Source: Brevibacillus borstelensis
Lineage (GTDB): Bacteria; Bacillota; Bacilli; Brevibacillales; Brevibacillaceae
DNA: 64,000 nucleotides
NCBI RefSeq assembly: GCF_003710865.1
Contig: NZ_RHHO01000037.1
Span: 124,001-188,000 of the forward strand
Reading direction: 5' to 3'
Shown here: piece by piece, positions 41,827-50,980 of the stretch
Numbering within the stretch: the stretch's first letter is position 1
Layout of the letters: every line of letters starts with the position of its first letter
Position numbers and translations under genes: made by a program
Notes under the pieces: generated by a model
What the model was told of the DNA's origin: nothing
Database searches by the model: none
The model's input: only the letters and a program-made list of their open reading frames with translations

Positions 41827-42243
41827 ATGAAGGAACTGATTCAGTTGGCAAAGCTGTTGCGTGAAGCGAATGCCGTGTTTTCTTCCATTTCGGAAGAAGA
41901 ACTGGATACACAAGACCTGACTTGGCAACAGGTTCTCATTTTGGAACAAATCAAGGATGGACCGAAAACAATCGGCGAGATCAGCAAAGCGGTCGAACTT
42001 CCCTACAGCACCACGTCAGGGCTTGTAAACCGATTGGAGCGAGAAGATTTGGTGAAACGGTTGAGAGACGGAAACGATCGCCGGATCGTATGGGTTTCTC
42101 CGACTTTGCGCATAACCAAGGGGGAAGAGGTGGAATCTGACGAATCATACGTAGGGACACTCGAAGGAAAAACTGCTCAGATCATCTCATCACTCCATGT
42201 CCTTCACGAGATGTACACCTATAAAAAAAGAGCTACTAGTTGA
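41827..42243 (+). CDS. MarR-family transcriptional regulator of the RND operon
   Basis: A 138-residue winged-helix regulator. The recognition region runs TIGEISKAVELPYSTTSGLVNR near residue 47, and the wing carries DGNDRRIVWVSPT near 83 in the family's usual place. It starts a plus-strand unit: the RND pump gene begins 19 bases after its stop. MarR proteins usually repress such pumps and are released by small ligands. The palindrome at 41682 is a likely binding site. The start is ATG 41827 behind AAGGGAGG. Confidence 0.9.
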   Translation: MKELIQLAKLLREANAVFSSISEEELDTQDLTWQQVLILEQIKDGPKTIGEISKAVELPYSTTSGLVNRLEREDLVKRLRDGNDRRIVWVSPTLRITKGEEVESDESYVGTLEGKTAQIISSLHVLHEMYTYKKRATS

Positions 42244-42262
42244 CTGGAAGAGGTGAGTGGAT

Positions 42263-45200
42263 GTGAACCTATCTGCACTTTCGATTAAGCGACCCGTCAC
42301 GATGATCATGCTGACGGTCGCCATGATTATTTTTGGATTCGTGTCTCTGCCTCGTTTGGCCATCGACCTGATGCCGGAGCTGAACTTTCCGGTAGCCGTG
42401 GTCGTTACCTCTGTAGACGGAGGTTCGCCAAGCGAAGTAGAAAAGCTGGTGACCAAGCCGATAGAAAATGCGCTGGGTACGGTAGCGGACCTGGACAGCA
42501 TTTCATCGGTCTCCATGCAGGGGGCTTCCCAGGTCATTTTGTTCTTCAACTGGGGAACAGATCTGGACCAGGCGACCCTGAATATGCGGGATAAGGTAGA
42601 CCAGGTGCGGGGGATATTGCCGGATTCGGCACATGCTCCGCGTGTACTTAGAATTGATCCGAACAGTCAGCCGATCCTTACCTACGCGCTGACTGGCGAA
42701 CAAGATGTAAACCAGTTGAAGAAAATCGCCGAAGATGTCATTCAATCCCGACTGGAGCGGATTGATGGCGTCGCTTCCGTATCGATTGGCGGCGGTCAGG
42801 GCCGGGTTGTCGATGTGACATTGGACCCGGCGAAGCTGTCTGCATACGGACTGACGCTTGAACAAATTCAACAAGCCATCGGAAGCAACAACATCTCGGG
42901 TACTGCCGGTTCTGTTCGTGAAGGCGACGGCAAAATGAACATCCGGGTGCAAGGCGAGTTCGCGAGTGTCGATCAGATCGCCATGACACCAATCCCGGTA
43001 GGAAGCAGCTCGATCCGGTTAAAAGACATTGCGACTGTCGAAGATACACTGGAATCGATCACCCAGTTGAACTACGTAAACGGGCAGCCAAGCCTGGGCC
43101 TGTCCATTACGAAAGCATCAGGGGGCAATACGATCGAAGTCGCTGATGCTGTGAAAAAAGAAATGGAGAAGCTGAAGAAGGATCTGCCGGAGAACATCGT
43201 CGTCACAAATACGATGGATACTTCTACTTATATCAAGGACTCCATTTACACCACTGCTGAGCACGCTTTGCTGGGTGGCGGTATCGGGATCATCATGCTG
43301 TTCTTCTTCCTCGGAAGTTTTCAATCGATGTTGATTGCCACGATCGTTCTTCCTGTTTCGATCGTCGCGACCTTCCTGTTGATGTACATGACAGGACAGA
43401 CGATCAACCTGATCTCCCTGTCCGGTTTGACTCTCGGACTTGGTTCATTGATTGACTTTGCGGTTGTTATTTTGGAAAATATTTTCCGACAGCGGGAAAA
43501 AGGCAAGAGCATGATGGAGGCCGCACTGGTCGGCTCCAAAGAAGTCGGAAACGCCGTAATGGCGTCCGCTTTGGCGCAAATTTGCGTATTCCTTCCGATT
43601 GCCATGACGGAAGGAATCGCTTCTGAATTGTTCGGTCCATTGGCGCTGACTGTCGTATACTCCCATATCGCCGCACTGGTGTTCTCGCTCATGCTGGTGC
43701 CGATGATGAGCTCGCGCATCTTGAAAAAAGTGCCGCATCATGGTGATATGAAAGGGTACCGGGGCGTCAACCCTGTCAAATGGTTCAATATCGGATTCAA
43801 GAGAGTGGAAAACGGCTATCGCGGCCTTTTGAAATGGTCCCTGGGCCACCGGAAAACCGTTCTTTTCGTGACCATCGGTACGATGATCGGCTCTCTGCTG
43901 TTGACGCCGATGATCGGAGCAGAGTTCATGCCGGCCATGGATGAAGGACAGGTGTCCATTTCCATTAAGATGCCGAACGGCACGATTGTAGAGGAAACAG
44001 AGAAGGTTGCCAAGCAAATCGAAGAAATCGCCTCGAAAGTACCGGAACTGAAAACCTTGTCTACCTCGATCGGCAGCAGCGGTTCGCCGATTGCAGCCAC
44101 TGCAACATCAAACCGGGCGTCAGTGACATTGCTGCTTGTCGATGTGACCGAGCGGACTCGTTCGTCGAGCGATATCGCCATCGACCTGCAAAAACAAGTG
44201 GCGTCGATACCTGGAGCTGAAATTACCGTAAGCTCCTCGCAAGGCTTCGCGACAGGCTCCCCGGTAGAGCTTACCCTCCGTGGTGATGATCTGGCTGTCT
44301 TGCAAGACATCGGCGGCATCATCAAGGAACAAATCAAGAGTATCCCGGGTACAGCCAACGTAGCGACAAGTATGGAAGATACGCTGCAGGAATACGAAGT
44401 GCTGGTGGATGCCGAGAAAGCTAGTATGTATGGACTTACTACGGGGCAAATCCTGTCCAGCGTCCGTACGTCTTTCCAAGGACAGACTGTAACGAAATAT
44501 CGTACAGGCGACGATGAAATCGATGTAAAGATCAAACTTCCTGAATCTTACCAAGAAGATATCAACTATCTGAAAAACCTGCGGATTTCAGCGCCGGGCG
44601 GAGCGCAAGTCGCGCTTTCCTCTGTAGCGACGATTTCCAAGGTAGAGGTTCCGCTGGCGATCAATCGTTCCAATCTGTCTCGCGAGATCAAGATTACGAG
44701 CGATCTGGCCGGGCGCGATCTGAATTCGGTGACGCGAGACATTCAGGCGAAGCTGTCGAAGCTCACGCTGCCGGATGGATATAAAGTTGATTTTGGCGGT
44801 CAATCGGAGGACATGGCTGAGTCCTTCGCTAGCCTCGGACTGGCAATTATCCTGTCAGTCGTACTCGTGTACATGGTTATGGCGGGGCAGTTTGAATCCT
44901 TCTACACGCCGTTTATCATTATGTTCTCGGTACCGCCGACAGTTACCGGGGTACTTCTCGGACTGCTGGTGACAGCGACACCGCTCAGCGTATCCGTATT
45001 GATCGGTTACATTCTTTTGATCGGTCTCGTCGTGAACAACGCGATCGTATTGATCGACTACGTGAATCAACTGCGTGCGAAAGGGCATTCCCTGCACGAA
45101 GCGATTCTGGAAGCAGGTCCGATTCGTCTTCGTCCGATTTTGATGACGACCATGACCACGATCCTTGCGATTGGACCGCTTGCCTTCGCAACGGGTTCCG

Positions 45201-45391
45201 GTAGTGAGTCTCAAGCGCCGATGGCCATCACCGTTATTTTTGGTCTGAGCTTCTCCACGTTGATTACATTGGTGCTGGTGCCTGTTGTCACGACATTGTT
45301 CGATGATTTCGGCAAGAAACTGCGCGACAGACGCAACCGGAAAAGAGAGAAGCGGAAACAAAAACAAAGCGTTCCAGTCATCGAATCGTAA
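42263..45391 (+). CDS. RND-family efflux transporter (AcrB/SwrC-like)
   Basis: A 1042-residue inner-membrane transporter with the RND layout: helix 1 at residues 10-30, a large extracytoplasmic domain, helices 2-6 around 335-480, a second large domain and the last helices from about 860. SIKRPVTMIMLTVAMIIFG and DLMPELNFP are typical. In helix 4 the proton-relay pair that is Asp-Asp in AcrB is Asp398-Phe399 here (SLIDFAVVILEN). In helix 10 the AcrB lysine is replaced by Asn (GLVVNNAIVLID), as in Gram-positive relatives. It forms a cassette with the upstream MarR and the downstream lipoprotein adaptor. I chose GTG 42263 over GTG 42257, which is too near the ribosome site. Confidence 0.92.
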   Translation: MNLSALSIKRPVTMIMLTVAMIIFGFVSLPRLAIDLMPELNFPVAVVVTSVDGGSPSEVEKLVTKPIENALGTVADLDSISSVSMQGASQVILFFNWGTDLDQATLNMRDKVDQVRGILPDSAHAPRVLRIDPNSQPILTYALTGEQDVNQLKKIAEDVIQSRLERIDGVASVSIGGGQGRVVDVTLDPAKLSAYGLTLEQIQQAIGSNNISGTAGSVREGDGKMNIRVQGEFASVDQIAMTPIPVGSSSIRLKDIATVEDTLESITQLNYVNGQPSLGLSITKASGGNTIEVADAVKKEMEKLKKDLPENIVVTNTMDTSTYIKDSIYTTAEHALLGGGIGIIMLFFFLGSFQSMLIATIVLPVSIVATFLLMYMTGQTINLISLSGLTLGLGSLIDFAVVILENIFRQREKGKSMMEAALVGSKEVGNAVMASALAQICVFLPIAMTEGIASELFGPLALTVVYSHIAALVFSLMLVPMMSSRILKKVPHHGDMKGYRGVNPVKWFNIGFKRVENGYRGLLKWSLGHRKTVLFVTIGTMIGSLLLTPMIGAEFMPAMDEGQVSISIKMPNGTIVEETEKVAKQIEEIASKVPELKTLSTSIGSSGSPIAATATSNRASVTLLLVDVTERTRSSSDIAIDLQKQVASIPGAEITVSSSQGFATGSPVELTLRGDDLAVLQDIGGIIKEQIKSIPGTANVATSMEDTLQEYEVLVDAEKASMYGLTTGQILSSVRTSFQGQTVTKYRTGDDEIDVKIKLPESYQEDINYLKNLRISAPGGAQVALSSVATISKVEVPLAINRSNLSREIKITSDLAGRDLNSVTRDIQAKLSKLTLPDGYKVDFGGQSEDMAESFASLGLAIILSVVLVYMVMAGQFESFYTPFIIMFSVPPTVTGVLLGLLVTATPLSVSVLIGYILLIGLVVNNAIVLIDYVNQLRAKGHSLHEAILEAGPIRLRPILMTTMTTILAIGPLAFATGSGSESQAPMAITVIFGLSFSTLITLVLVPVVTTLFDDFGKKLRDRRNRKREKRKQKQSVPVIES

Positions 45392-45416
45392 GTGCATGTG
45401 GGATAAGGAGGGAAAT

Positions 45417-46652
45417 GTGAACGTGAGAAAACAACCCATTATTTTAGCGCTATCCGTGGCATTGCTCGTAGCTGGCTGCTCCCAGCCGGAAGCAGCTGCT
45501 CCGTCAGATACGCAGGCAGAAGAAGCGGCGACTCCCGTACAGATTGAACAGGTGAAAAAAGGAGTCGTCAGCAGCGAAGCGGGAATTTCAGCCAAATTGG
45601 CTCCAAGCGAGGAAATACAGATCAGTCCCAAAGTCAGCGGGAAAATTACAAGCCTCCCGGTAAAGCTGGGTCAGCCTGTTAAAAAGGGAGAAGTCTTGTT
45701 TAAACTGGACGAGACGGATCTCGCCAATACAGTCGCCCAGCAGGAAGCAGCGTATAAAGTGGCACTGGCGAATCTCAAGCAGTCGGGAAGCAGTACGGAT
45801 CAAAGCCTGGTACAGGCACAAAACAGCTTGAAACAAGCTGAACAAGCACTGACGGATGCCCAGCTGAACCAGCAACGGATGAAACAACTGTTTGATCAAG
45901 GGGCTATCTCATCCCAGCAGTTCGAGCAAGCAAACACAAGTCTGATGAATGCACAGACTGCATATGAAAACGCTAAGCAAACGTTGGAAACAACCAAGCA
46001 AAAAACAACCCTGCAAGTATCGGAAGCATCCGTGAACCAAGCAGCGGTCGCTTTGCAAAATGCTAGAGAGCAGCTGGCGAATGCAGTCGTGACAGCGCCG
46101 ATCAGCGGCTTTGTTTCGAGCGTAAACGGAGCGGTTGGACAGATTGCTTCGCAGGGAACTCCCGTTGTCGTCATCGTCAACACAAACCCGCTCTTGGTCA
46201 AAGCGAATCTTTCTGAACAAGACATCACAAAAGTCAAAGTGGGTACGGCCGTAAAGGTAAACATCCCGATTCTCGGCAAAGAAGTGGAAGCAAAAGTATC
46301 GGCGGTGAGCCCTGTGATGAATTCACAGCTCAAGGCGTATCCGATCGAAATTTCGATCCCGAACCCTTCCAACGAGCTGAAGGCGGACATGGTCGTGAAC
46401 GTTACGTTTGCAGGTCAAGTCTCCGGCAAGGAAGAGGAGCTGATCGTTCCGCGCAAAGCCGTGTTTGAACGAGAGGGCAAAAAATTTGTATTCCGTATCG
46501 AGGATGAAGTCGCCAAGCAGGTGGAAGTCACTACTGGTGAAGAAACGAGCGACCAGATCGTGATTAAATCCGGTTTGGCCGAGGGAGATAAGGTAGTCGT
46601 CAAAGGACAGACATTGCTGCAAGACGGTAAAAAAGTATCGATCATTCAGTAA
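45417..46652 (+). CDS. RND efflux membrane-fusion lipoprotein (HlyD family)
   Basis: A 411-residue periplasmic-adaptor-type protein anchored as a lipoprotein: the signal peptide ends in the lipobox LVAGC near residue 22. A lipoyl-like half motif (KVSGKITSLPVKLGQPVKKG near residue 70) and its partner (VVTAPISGFVSSVNGAVGQ near 225) flank a long coiled coil rich in Gln and Ala (residues 105-220). The beta-barrel and C-terminal domain end with LAEGDKVVVKGQ. It links the RND pump to export across the wall. GTG 45417 follows AAGGAGGG; GTG 45423 is an alternative. Confidence 0.92.
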   Translation: MNVRKQPIILALSVALLVAGCSQPEAAAPSDTQAEEAATPVQIEQVKKGVVSSEAGISAKLAPSEEIQISPKVSGKITSLPVKLGQPVKKGEVLFKLDETDLANTVAQQEAAYKVALANLKQSGSSTDQSLVQAQNSLKQAEQALTDAQLNQQRMKQLFDQGAISSQQFEQANTSLMNAQTAYENAKQTLETTKQKTTLQVSEASVNQAAVALQNAREQLANAVVTAPISGFVSSVNGAVGQIASQGTPVVVIVNTNPLLVKANLSEQDITKVKVGTAVKVNIPILGKEVEAKVSAVSPVMNSQLKAYPIEISIPNPSNELKADMVVNVTFAGQVSGKEEELIVPRKAVFEREGKKFVFRIEDEVAKQVEVTTGEETSDQIVIKSGLAEGDKVVVKGQTLLQDGKKVSIIQ

Positions 46653-46711
46653 TAAAGGCATTTCGGGATGGGCCTGTACGGACCTTCCCGGGAAGGCTGA
46701 CAAGACAGAAA

Positions 46712-46754
46712 AGAGCTGTGCAATCGCAGGAGGCTGCGGCACAGCTCTTTTTTT
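46712..46754 (+). terminator. Rho-independent terminator after the RND operon
   Basis: AGAGCTGTG (46712-46720) pairs with CACAGCTCT (46740-46748), with an inner CGCAG/CTGCG stem, followed by a T-run. Confidence 0.9.
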
Positions 46755-46816
46755 GTGTCGGTTTGGATCAAGCGGTTTGGAACAAAATAACGAAGGAGCC
46801 CTCCGCTCAACAGCGT

Positions 46817-47188
46817 TTATTTCAGTTGTTCATTTAAGATGCTTTCCTCCAGGACAGCAAATTTATCTCCGTATACTTTGGTAATATGTCTTTCTCCCCA
46901 GGCACAAAGGGAGTCCAGTATTCCTTTCAAGCTCCACCCATACTCGCTGAGCTCATATTCGACCCTGGGCGGGACTTGGTTGTACACAATTCGGTTTATG
47001 ACCCCGTCTTCCTCCAGCTCGCGCAATTGTTGTGTCAGCATTTTTTGGGTAATGGCTGGCATCAGCCGTTTCAATTCGCTCGTCCTCTTTTTGCCGTGGG
47101 TCAAATGGCAGAGGATGACGCATTTCCATTTGCCTCCGATGACTTCGAGCGTTGCTTCGACAGCGATGTTGTACTTCTTCTTTTGCAT
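46817..47188 (-). CDS. HxlR-family transcriptional regulator
   Basis: A 123-residue winged-helix regulator with the family patterns GGKWKCVILCHLTHGKKRTSEL near residue 18, ITQKMLTQQLRELEEDGVI near 44 and PPRVEYELSEYGWSL near 72. HxlR proteins sense reactive electrophiles such as aldehydes and quinones, often through cysteines; cysteines lie near residues 23 and 91. It is divergent from an MFS gene and yvgN, which are its probable targets. I chose ATG 47188 behind AGGAGG. Confidence 0.92.
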   Translation of the reverse strand: MQKKKYNIAVEATLEVIGGKWKCVILCHLTHGKKRTSELKRLMPAITQKMLTQQLRELEEDGVINRIVYNQVPPRVEYELSEYGWSLKGILDSLCAWGERHITKVYGDKFAVLEESILNEQLK

Positions 47189-47207
47189 GGTGCTACCTCC
47201 TGAAAAC

Positions 47208-47253
47208 AGGCACCAAAAAGTGCCTATCATACTTTTGAGTACCTATGACACAA
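47208..47253 (-). promoter_or_regulatory. Promoter and operator-like repeat for the HxlR regulator gene
   Basis: On the minus strand TTGTGT (47248-47253) and TATGAT (47226-47231) are 16 bases apart. Immediately downstream is the inverted repeat AGGCAC/GTGCCT (47208-47213 with 47220-47225), and GTAC-containing repeats lie within the spacer. The layout suggests autorepression. Confidence 0.5.
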
Positions 47254-47388
47254 AAAAGTGCGTTCTTTTCTTTTTGACTTATAACTCCCATAATAGCATT
47301 TGCCGGCGGAAAATCACTATACTTTTTTATTTAGATAGTCTGTTGGCAACTAGGGCCCTAGAAATAGACACAAACAGGAGGAGGAACC

Positions 47389-48585
47389 ATGCCTTTGGAT
47401 CATAAGCGTAATATGTGGGCACTGCTGGCATTGGCAGTGAGTGCATTCGCGATAGGAACCACAGAATTTATCAGCGTGGGATTACTGCCGCTGATCGCTC
47501 AAGATTTACACATCTCTGTCACGACAGCCGGGCTGACCGTTTCCCTCTATGCACTTGGGGTCACGGTCGGCGCGCCAATCCTGACATCACTGACTTCCAC
47601 CATGAACCGGAAAACACTTTTGCTATGGATCATGGTCGTCTTTATCGCGGGGAACAGCATTGCAGCCAGTGCGACCAGCGTAAGCATTCTGCTGATAGCC
47701 CGTGTTTTGTCCGCCTTCGCGCACGGTGTATTTATGTCAATCGGGTCTACCATCGCCGCCAATTTGGTGCCGGAGGATCGCAGAGCCAGCGCGATCTCGA
47801 TCATGTTTACAGGCCTTACGGTGGCTACCGTTACTGGAGTGCCGATCGGAACCTTTATCGGTCAACAGTTCGGGTGGCGGCTTGCCTTTGTAGCGATTGT
47901 TGCGGTAGGGGCTATCGCCTTGATTGCGAACGGCATCCTGGTTCCTCGCAATTTGGCAAAAGGGATTCGCACAAAATTTGGCGATCAGCTCAAGCTCGTT
48001 ACAAATGGGCGGTTGCTGCTGGTATTCTTGATTACCGCGTTGGGGTATGGGGGCACGTTCGTCGTCTTCACTTATTTGTCTCCACTGCTTCAGGATATAA
48101 CAGGGTTTAAAGCTGAAACGGTCGCGGTCATCTTGCTTGTGTACGGCATCGCGATTGCAGTCGGAAACGTAATTGGCGGAAAAGTAGCGAATCGAAAGCC
48201 GATTGTGGCCTTGTTTTATATGTTTATCGTGCAAGCGGCAGTCCTTTTTCTTTTGGCGTTCACCGCACCGTTCAAAGTAGCTGGCTTGATTACGATCTTT
48301 CTGATGGGACTGTTCGCCTTTATGAACGTGCCTGGTCTGCAAGTGTACGTCGTCATGCTGGCAGAGCGTTTTGTCCCCAGTGCTGTAGATGTCGCCTCAG
48401 CGATCAATATCGCCGCCTTTAATGCAGGTATCGCCATCGGCTCCTATCTCGGCGGGGTCATTACCGATTCCATCGGTCTCATTCATACCTCATGGATCGG
48501 CGGCTTCATGGTACTGGCGGCTGTCGTCTTGTCCGGCTGGAGTCGGGCATTGGAGCAAAGGGATCAAAGAGAGCAACGCGCATAA
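47389..48585 (+). CDS. MFS transporter, DHA1 family (AraJ/YdhP-like)
   Basis: A 398-residue, 12-span exporter. ALAVSAFAIGTTEFISVGLL opens the protein as in the AraJ/YdhP group, and the helix 5 segment GVPIGTFIGQQFGWRLAF near 155 is typical. Its gene is divergent from hxlR and 39 bases before yvgN, so it may export toxic electrophiles or drugs under HxlR control; the substrate is unknown. Start ATG 47389 follows AGGAGGAGG. Confidence 0.9.
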   Translation: MPLDHKRNMWALLALAVSAFAIGTTEFISVGLLPLIAQDLHISVTTAGLTVSLYALGVTVGAPILTSLTSTMNRKTLLLWIMVVFIAGNSIAASATSVSILLIARVLSAFAHGVFMSIGSTIAANLVPEDRRASAISIMFTGLTVATVTGVPIGTFIGQQFGWRLAFVAIVAVGAIALIANGILVPRNLAKGIRTKFGDQLKLVTNGRLLLVFLITALGYGGTFVVFTYLSPLLQDITGFKAETVAVILLVYGIAIAVGNVIGGKVANRKPIVALFYMFIVQAAVLFLLAFTAPFKVAGLITIFLMGLFAFMNVPGLQVYVVMLAERFVPSAVDVASAINIAAFNAGIAIGSYLGGVITDSIGLIHTSWIGGFMVLAAVVLSGWSRALEQRDQREQRA

Positions 48586-48624
48586 TCATCATTTCCATTT
48601 CACATAGTCAGGAGGACTTTCATC

Positions 48625-49467
48625 ATGGCAAAACATTTACAAGATACAACAACATTGCATAACGGGGTAAAAATGCCTTGGCTCGGCTTGGGAGTATTTA
48701 AGGTAGAAGAAGGGCCGGAATTGGTGAATGCCGTAAAAACCGCTATCGTTCATGGGTACCGGAGTGTCGATACTGCAGCGATTTACGAAAATGAAGCAGG
48801 AGTCGGAGAAGGGATCCGTGAAGGGATGAAAGAAGCTCGCATCGCAAGGGAGGAGCTGTTCATCACCTCAAAGGTTTGGAATGCCGACCTGGGATATGAA
48901 TCGACAATCGCCGCCTACCAGGCAAGCCTGGACAAGCTGGGGCTGGACTATCTTGATCTGTACTTGATTCATTGGCCTGTAGCGGGCAAATACAAAGAGG
49001 CATGGCGGGCACTGGAGACGCTTTACAAAGAAGGGCGGGTCAAAGCGATCGGGGTCAGCAACTTCCAAATCCATCACCTCGAAGACTTGATGAAGGATGC
49101 AGAAATCAAACCGATGGTGAACCAGGTGGAGTACCATCCGCGCTTGACCCAAAAAGAGCTTCAGGCGTATTGCCAGAAGCACGGCATTCAGTTGGAAGCG
49201 TGGTCGCCGCTCATGCAGGGGCAATTGTTGGATAATCCAGTCCTGCAGGAGATCGCAACAAAGCACGGCAAATCGGTTGCCCAGATCATTTTGCGCTGGG
49301 ACCTGCAAAACGGAGTCGTTACGATCCCCAAATCGACAAAGGCGCAGCGAATCGTCGAAAACGCTACGGTATTCGATTTTGAGCTGACGAGCGAAGAGAT
49401 GGAGCGAATCGACAGCTTGAATCAAAATCTCAGAGTCGGTCCGGATCCGGATAACTTTGACTTTTAA
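48625..49467 (+). CDS. yvgN: Aldo/keto reductase, YvgN type (glyoxal/methylglyoxal reductase)
   Basis: A 280-residue AKR enzyme close to B. subtilis YvgN across its length. The catalytic tetrad is visible: Asp in VDTAAIYENE (near residue 50), Tyr in the same motif, Lys in TSKVWN near 83 and His in LIHWPV near 116. NADPH-binding KSTKAQRIVENA near 240 contains the family IPKS motif. It detoxifies methylglyoxal and similar aldehydes. Together with HxlR and the MFS pump it forms an electrophile-response unit. The cofactor preference is family knowledge, not shown here. Confidence 0.93.
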   Translation: MAKHLQDTTTLHNGVKMPWLGLGVFKVEEGPELVNAVKTAIVHGYRSVDTAAIYENEAGVGEGIREGMKEARIAREELFITSKVWNADLGYESTIAAYQASLDKLGLDYLDLYLIHWPVAGKYKEAWRALETLYKEGRVKAIGVSNFQIHHLEDLMKDAEIKPMVNQVEYHPRLTQKELQAYCQKHGIQLEAWSPLMQGQLLDNPVLQEIATKHGKSVAQIILRWDLQNGVVTIPKSTKAQRIVENATVFDFELTSEEMERIDSLNQNLRVGPDPDNFDF

Positions 49468-49476
49468 TAGACCGAA

Positions 49477-49510
49477 AGCCCTCTTGTTGACTATCGCAAG
49501 AGGGCTCCTT
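49477..49510. terminator. Terminator between yvgN and the convergent chromate transporter gene
   Basis: AGCCCTCTTG (49477-49486) pairs exactly with CAAGAGGGCT (49497-49506), followed by CCTTT; the opposite flank has AAA. It touches the chrA stop codon. Confidence 0.8.
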
Positions 49511-50728
49511 TCATAAAGGGAGCATCCATCCTCCCAAAGCGCCGATGATCACTACAATCCATGGCGGGGTTTTCCAGAACACGAGGAGACAAAACAAGAA
49601 TCCTGCCAAGGCAAAATCAGCAGAAGACTGGATCGAGCTTGTCCAGATCGGATGATAGAGCGCTGCCAATAGAATTCCCACGACTGCCGCATTGATCGCC
49701 CGCAAAGCGCCCTGGATGCGCGGATTTTTCCGCAGTGTATGCCAAAATGGGAGCGTTCCGATTACGAGCAAAAAAGCCGGGAGAAACATAGCGATCGTGG
49801 CGAAAAGAGCACCTGACCAACCTCCGATCATGGCTCCCAGGTAACCGGCAAATGTAAAGAGCGGGCCGGGGACCGCTTGTGCAGCACCGTATCCGGCGAG
49901 AAACTGTTCTTTTGACAAATAACCTGCACGGACCAGTTCACTGTCGAGCAAGGGCAAGACGACGTGACCGCCTCCAAATACCAATGAACCGGCCCGATAA
50001 AAATGGTCGGACAGGCTGATCCATGAAGGTCCGCCGATGTGGCTTAGGATCGGCAAGAGAACCAAGAGGGCGAAAAAAAGAAGCAAGCACAGCAATCCGG
50101 CTGTCCGGCTGATCGGCACGCGCAGCTCCGAATCCGGGGAATGGTCACTTTGTTTCCACACGAGGCATCCAAACGCTCCTGCCAGCAGGATAACGAGCAC
50201 TTGAACCGCCGCAGTTGGCCACATTAGACACACCGCAGCGGTTAACATGGCGATGGTTGCACGAATCCGGTCGGGAGCGAGCTTTTGTCCCATAGACAGA
50301 ACCGCTTGCACAACGATCGCGACTGCCACGATTTTCAGCCCGTGAATCCAGCCGGCATCAAGGCTGTTTGCAGCGCTTAAAAACGAAGCAAAACAAGCAA
50401 GGAGAAGCACCGAAGGGAGCGTAAACCCGATCCAGGCTGCAACTCCGCCCCAAATGCCGCCGCGTATGACTCCGATCCCGATCCCTGCCTGGCTGCTGGC
50501 CGGGCCGGGGAGAAACTGGCAGAGCGCAACCAAGTCCGCATACGCCTGGTCGTCGAGCCATTTGCGTTTGCGAACATACTCATTATGAAAATAACCGAGA
50601 TGCGCGACGGGGCCGCCAAAAGAGGTAAGTCCCAGCTTTGTGGCGACGAGGAATATCTCTTTTACGTTTCTCCACTGATTTTGCTTCGTTTGTCGCTCCT
50701 TTGAAAGCATAGGCTCCAATTCCAACAT
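49511..50728 (-). CDS. chrA: Chromate transporter, long two-domain ChrA type
   Basis: A 405-residue membrane protein with two repeated CHR halves. Half 1 has LGLTSFGGPVAHLGYF near residue 32 and CQFLPGPASSQ near 68; half 2 has RAGSLVFGGGHVVLPLL near 245 and AQAVPGPLFTFAGYLGA near 285. The paired FGG-x2-(H/V) and PGP motifs define the family, which exports chromate in exchange for sulfate or by the proton gradient. Its start is ATG 50701-50728 region; I use 50728, with ATG 50710 in frame. TATAAT on the minus strand (50783-50788) may be its -10 box. Confidence 0.88.
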   Translation of the reverse strand: MLELEPMLSKERQTKQNQWRNVKEIFLVATKLGLTSFGGPVAHLGYFHNEYVRKRKWLDDQAYADLVALCQFLPGPASSQAGIGIGVIRGGIWGGVAAWIGFTLPSVLLLACFASFLSAANSLDAGWIHGLKIVAVAIVVQAVLSMGQKLAPDRIRATIAMLTAAVCLMWPTAAVQVLVILLAGAFGCLVWKQSDHSPDSELRVPISRTAGLLCLLLFFALLVLLPILSHIGGPSWISLSDHFYRAGSLVFGGGHVVLPLLDSELVRAGYLSKEQFLAGYGAAQAVPGPLFTFAGYLGAMIGGWSGALFATIAMFLPAFLLVIGTLPFWHTLRKNPRIQGALRAINAAVVGILLAALYHPIWTSSIQSSADFALAGFLFCLLVFWKTPPWIVVIIGALGGWMLPL

Positions 50729-50794
50729 CGTCCCGCCTTTCGGATGCAGAATGATCGGTTTAGGACCGGTCTTTTTCTTTTCATTATAACAGCG

Positions 50795-50850
50795 AAAAGG
50801 GACCTTGCCTCTACCTGGTTCAGCCTGGTAAGAGGTGAGGTCCCTTTTTT
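50795..50850 (-). terminator. Long hairpin between the Bcr-type MFS gene and chrA
   Basis: AAAAGGGACCT (50795-50805) pairs exactly with AGGTCCCTTTT (50838-50848); CCTCT/AGAGG and ACC/GGT extend the stem. T-runs occur on both strands, so it can end transcription of the minus-strand MFS operon just before the chrA promoter, or attenuate read-through into chrA. Confidence 0.75.
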
Positions 50851-50980
50851 GCGTGTTCCGAGCGAAGCAGTGGGTGGATGGAGCCGCCTCCCCCGCACAC
50901 GTGCGGTATCACATGGTGAGGTTTCAGCAGGAATCCAGCCCTGCATGTTACCCGATCTCTGCGTTTTTTGAAAATGGCGT
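50851..50980. other. Structured intergenic sequence downstream of the Bcr-type MFS gene
   Basis: Two additional hairpins lie here, CCGCA-CACG-TGCGG near 50898-50911 and GCAGG/CCTGC near 50929-50945, followed by the long terminator hairpin when read on the minus strand. No open frame. It could be a leader that controls chrA, but I recognise no riboswitch class. Confidence 0.35.

Noticed and set aside
50851-50980. T-box leader before chrA on the minus strand
   Set aside because: ATACCGC resembles the T-box core, but the space is too short for stem I and the gene is not related to aminoacylation or amino acids.
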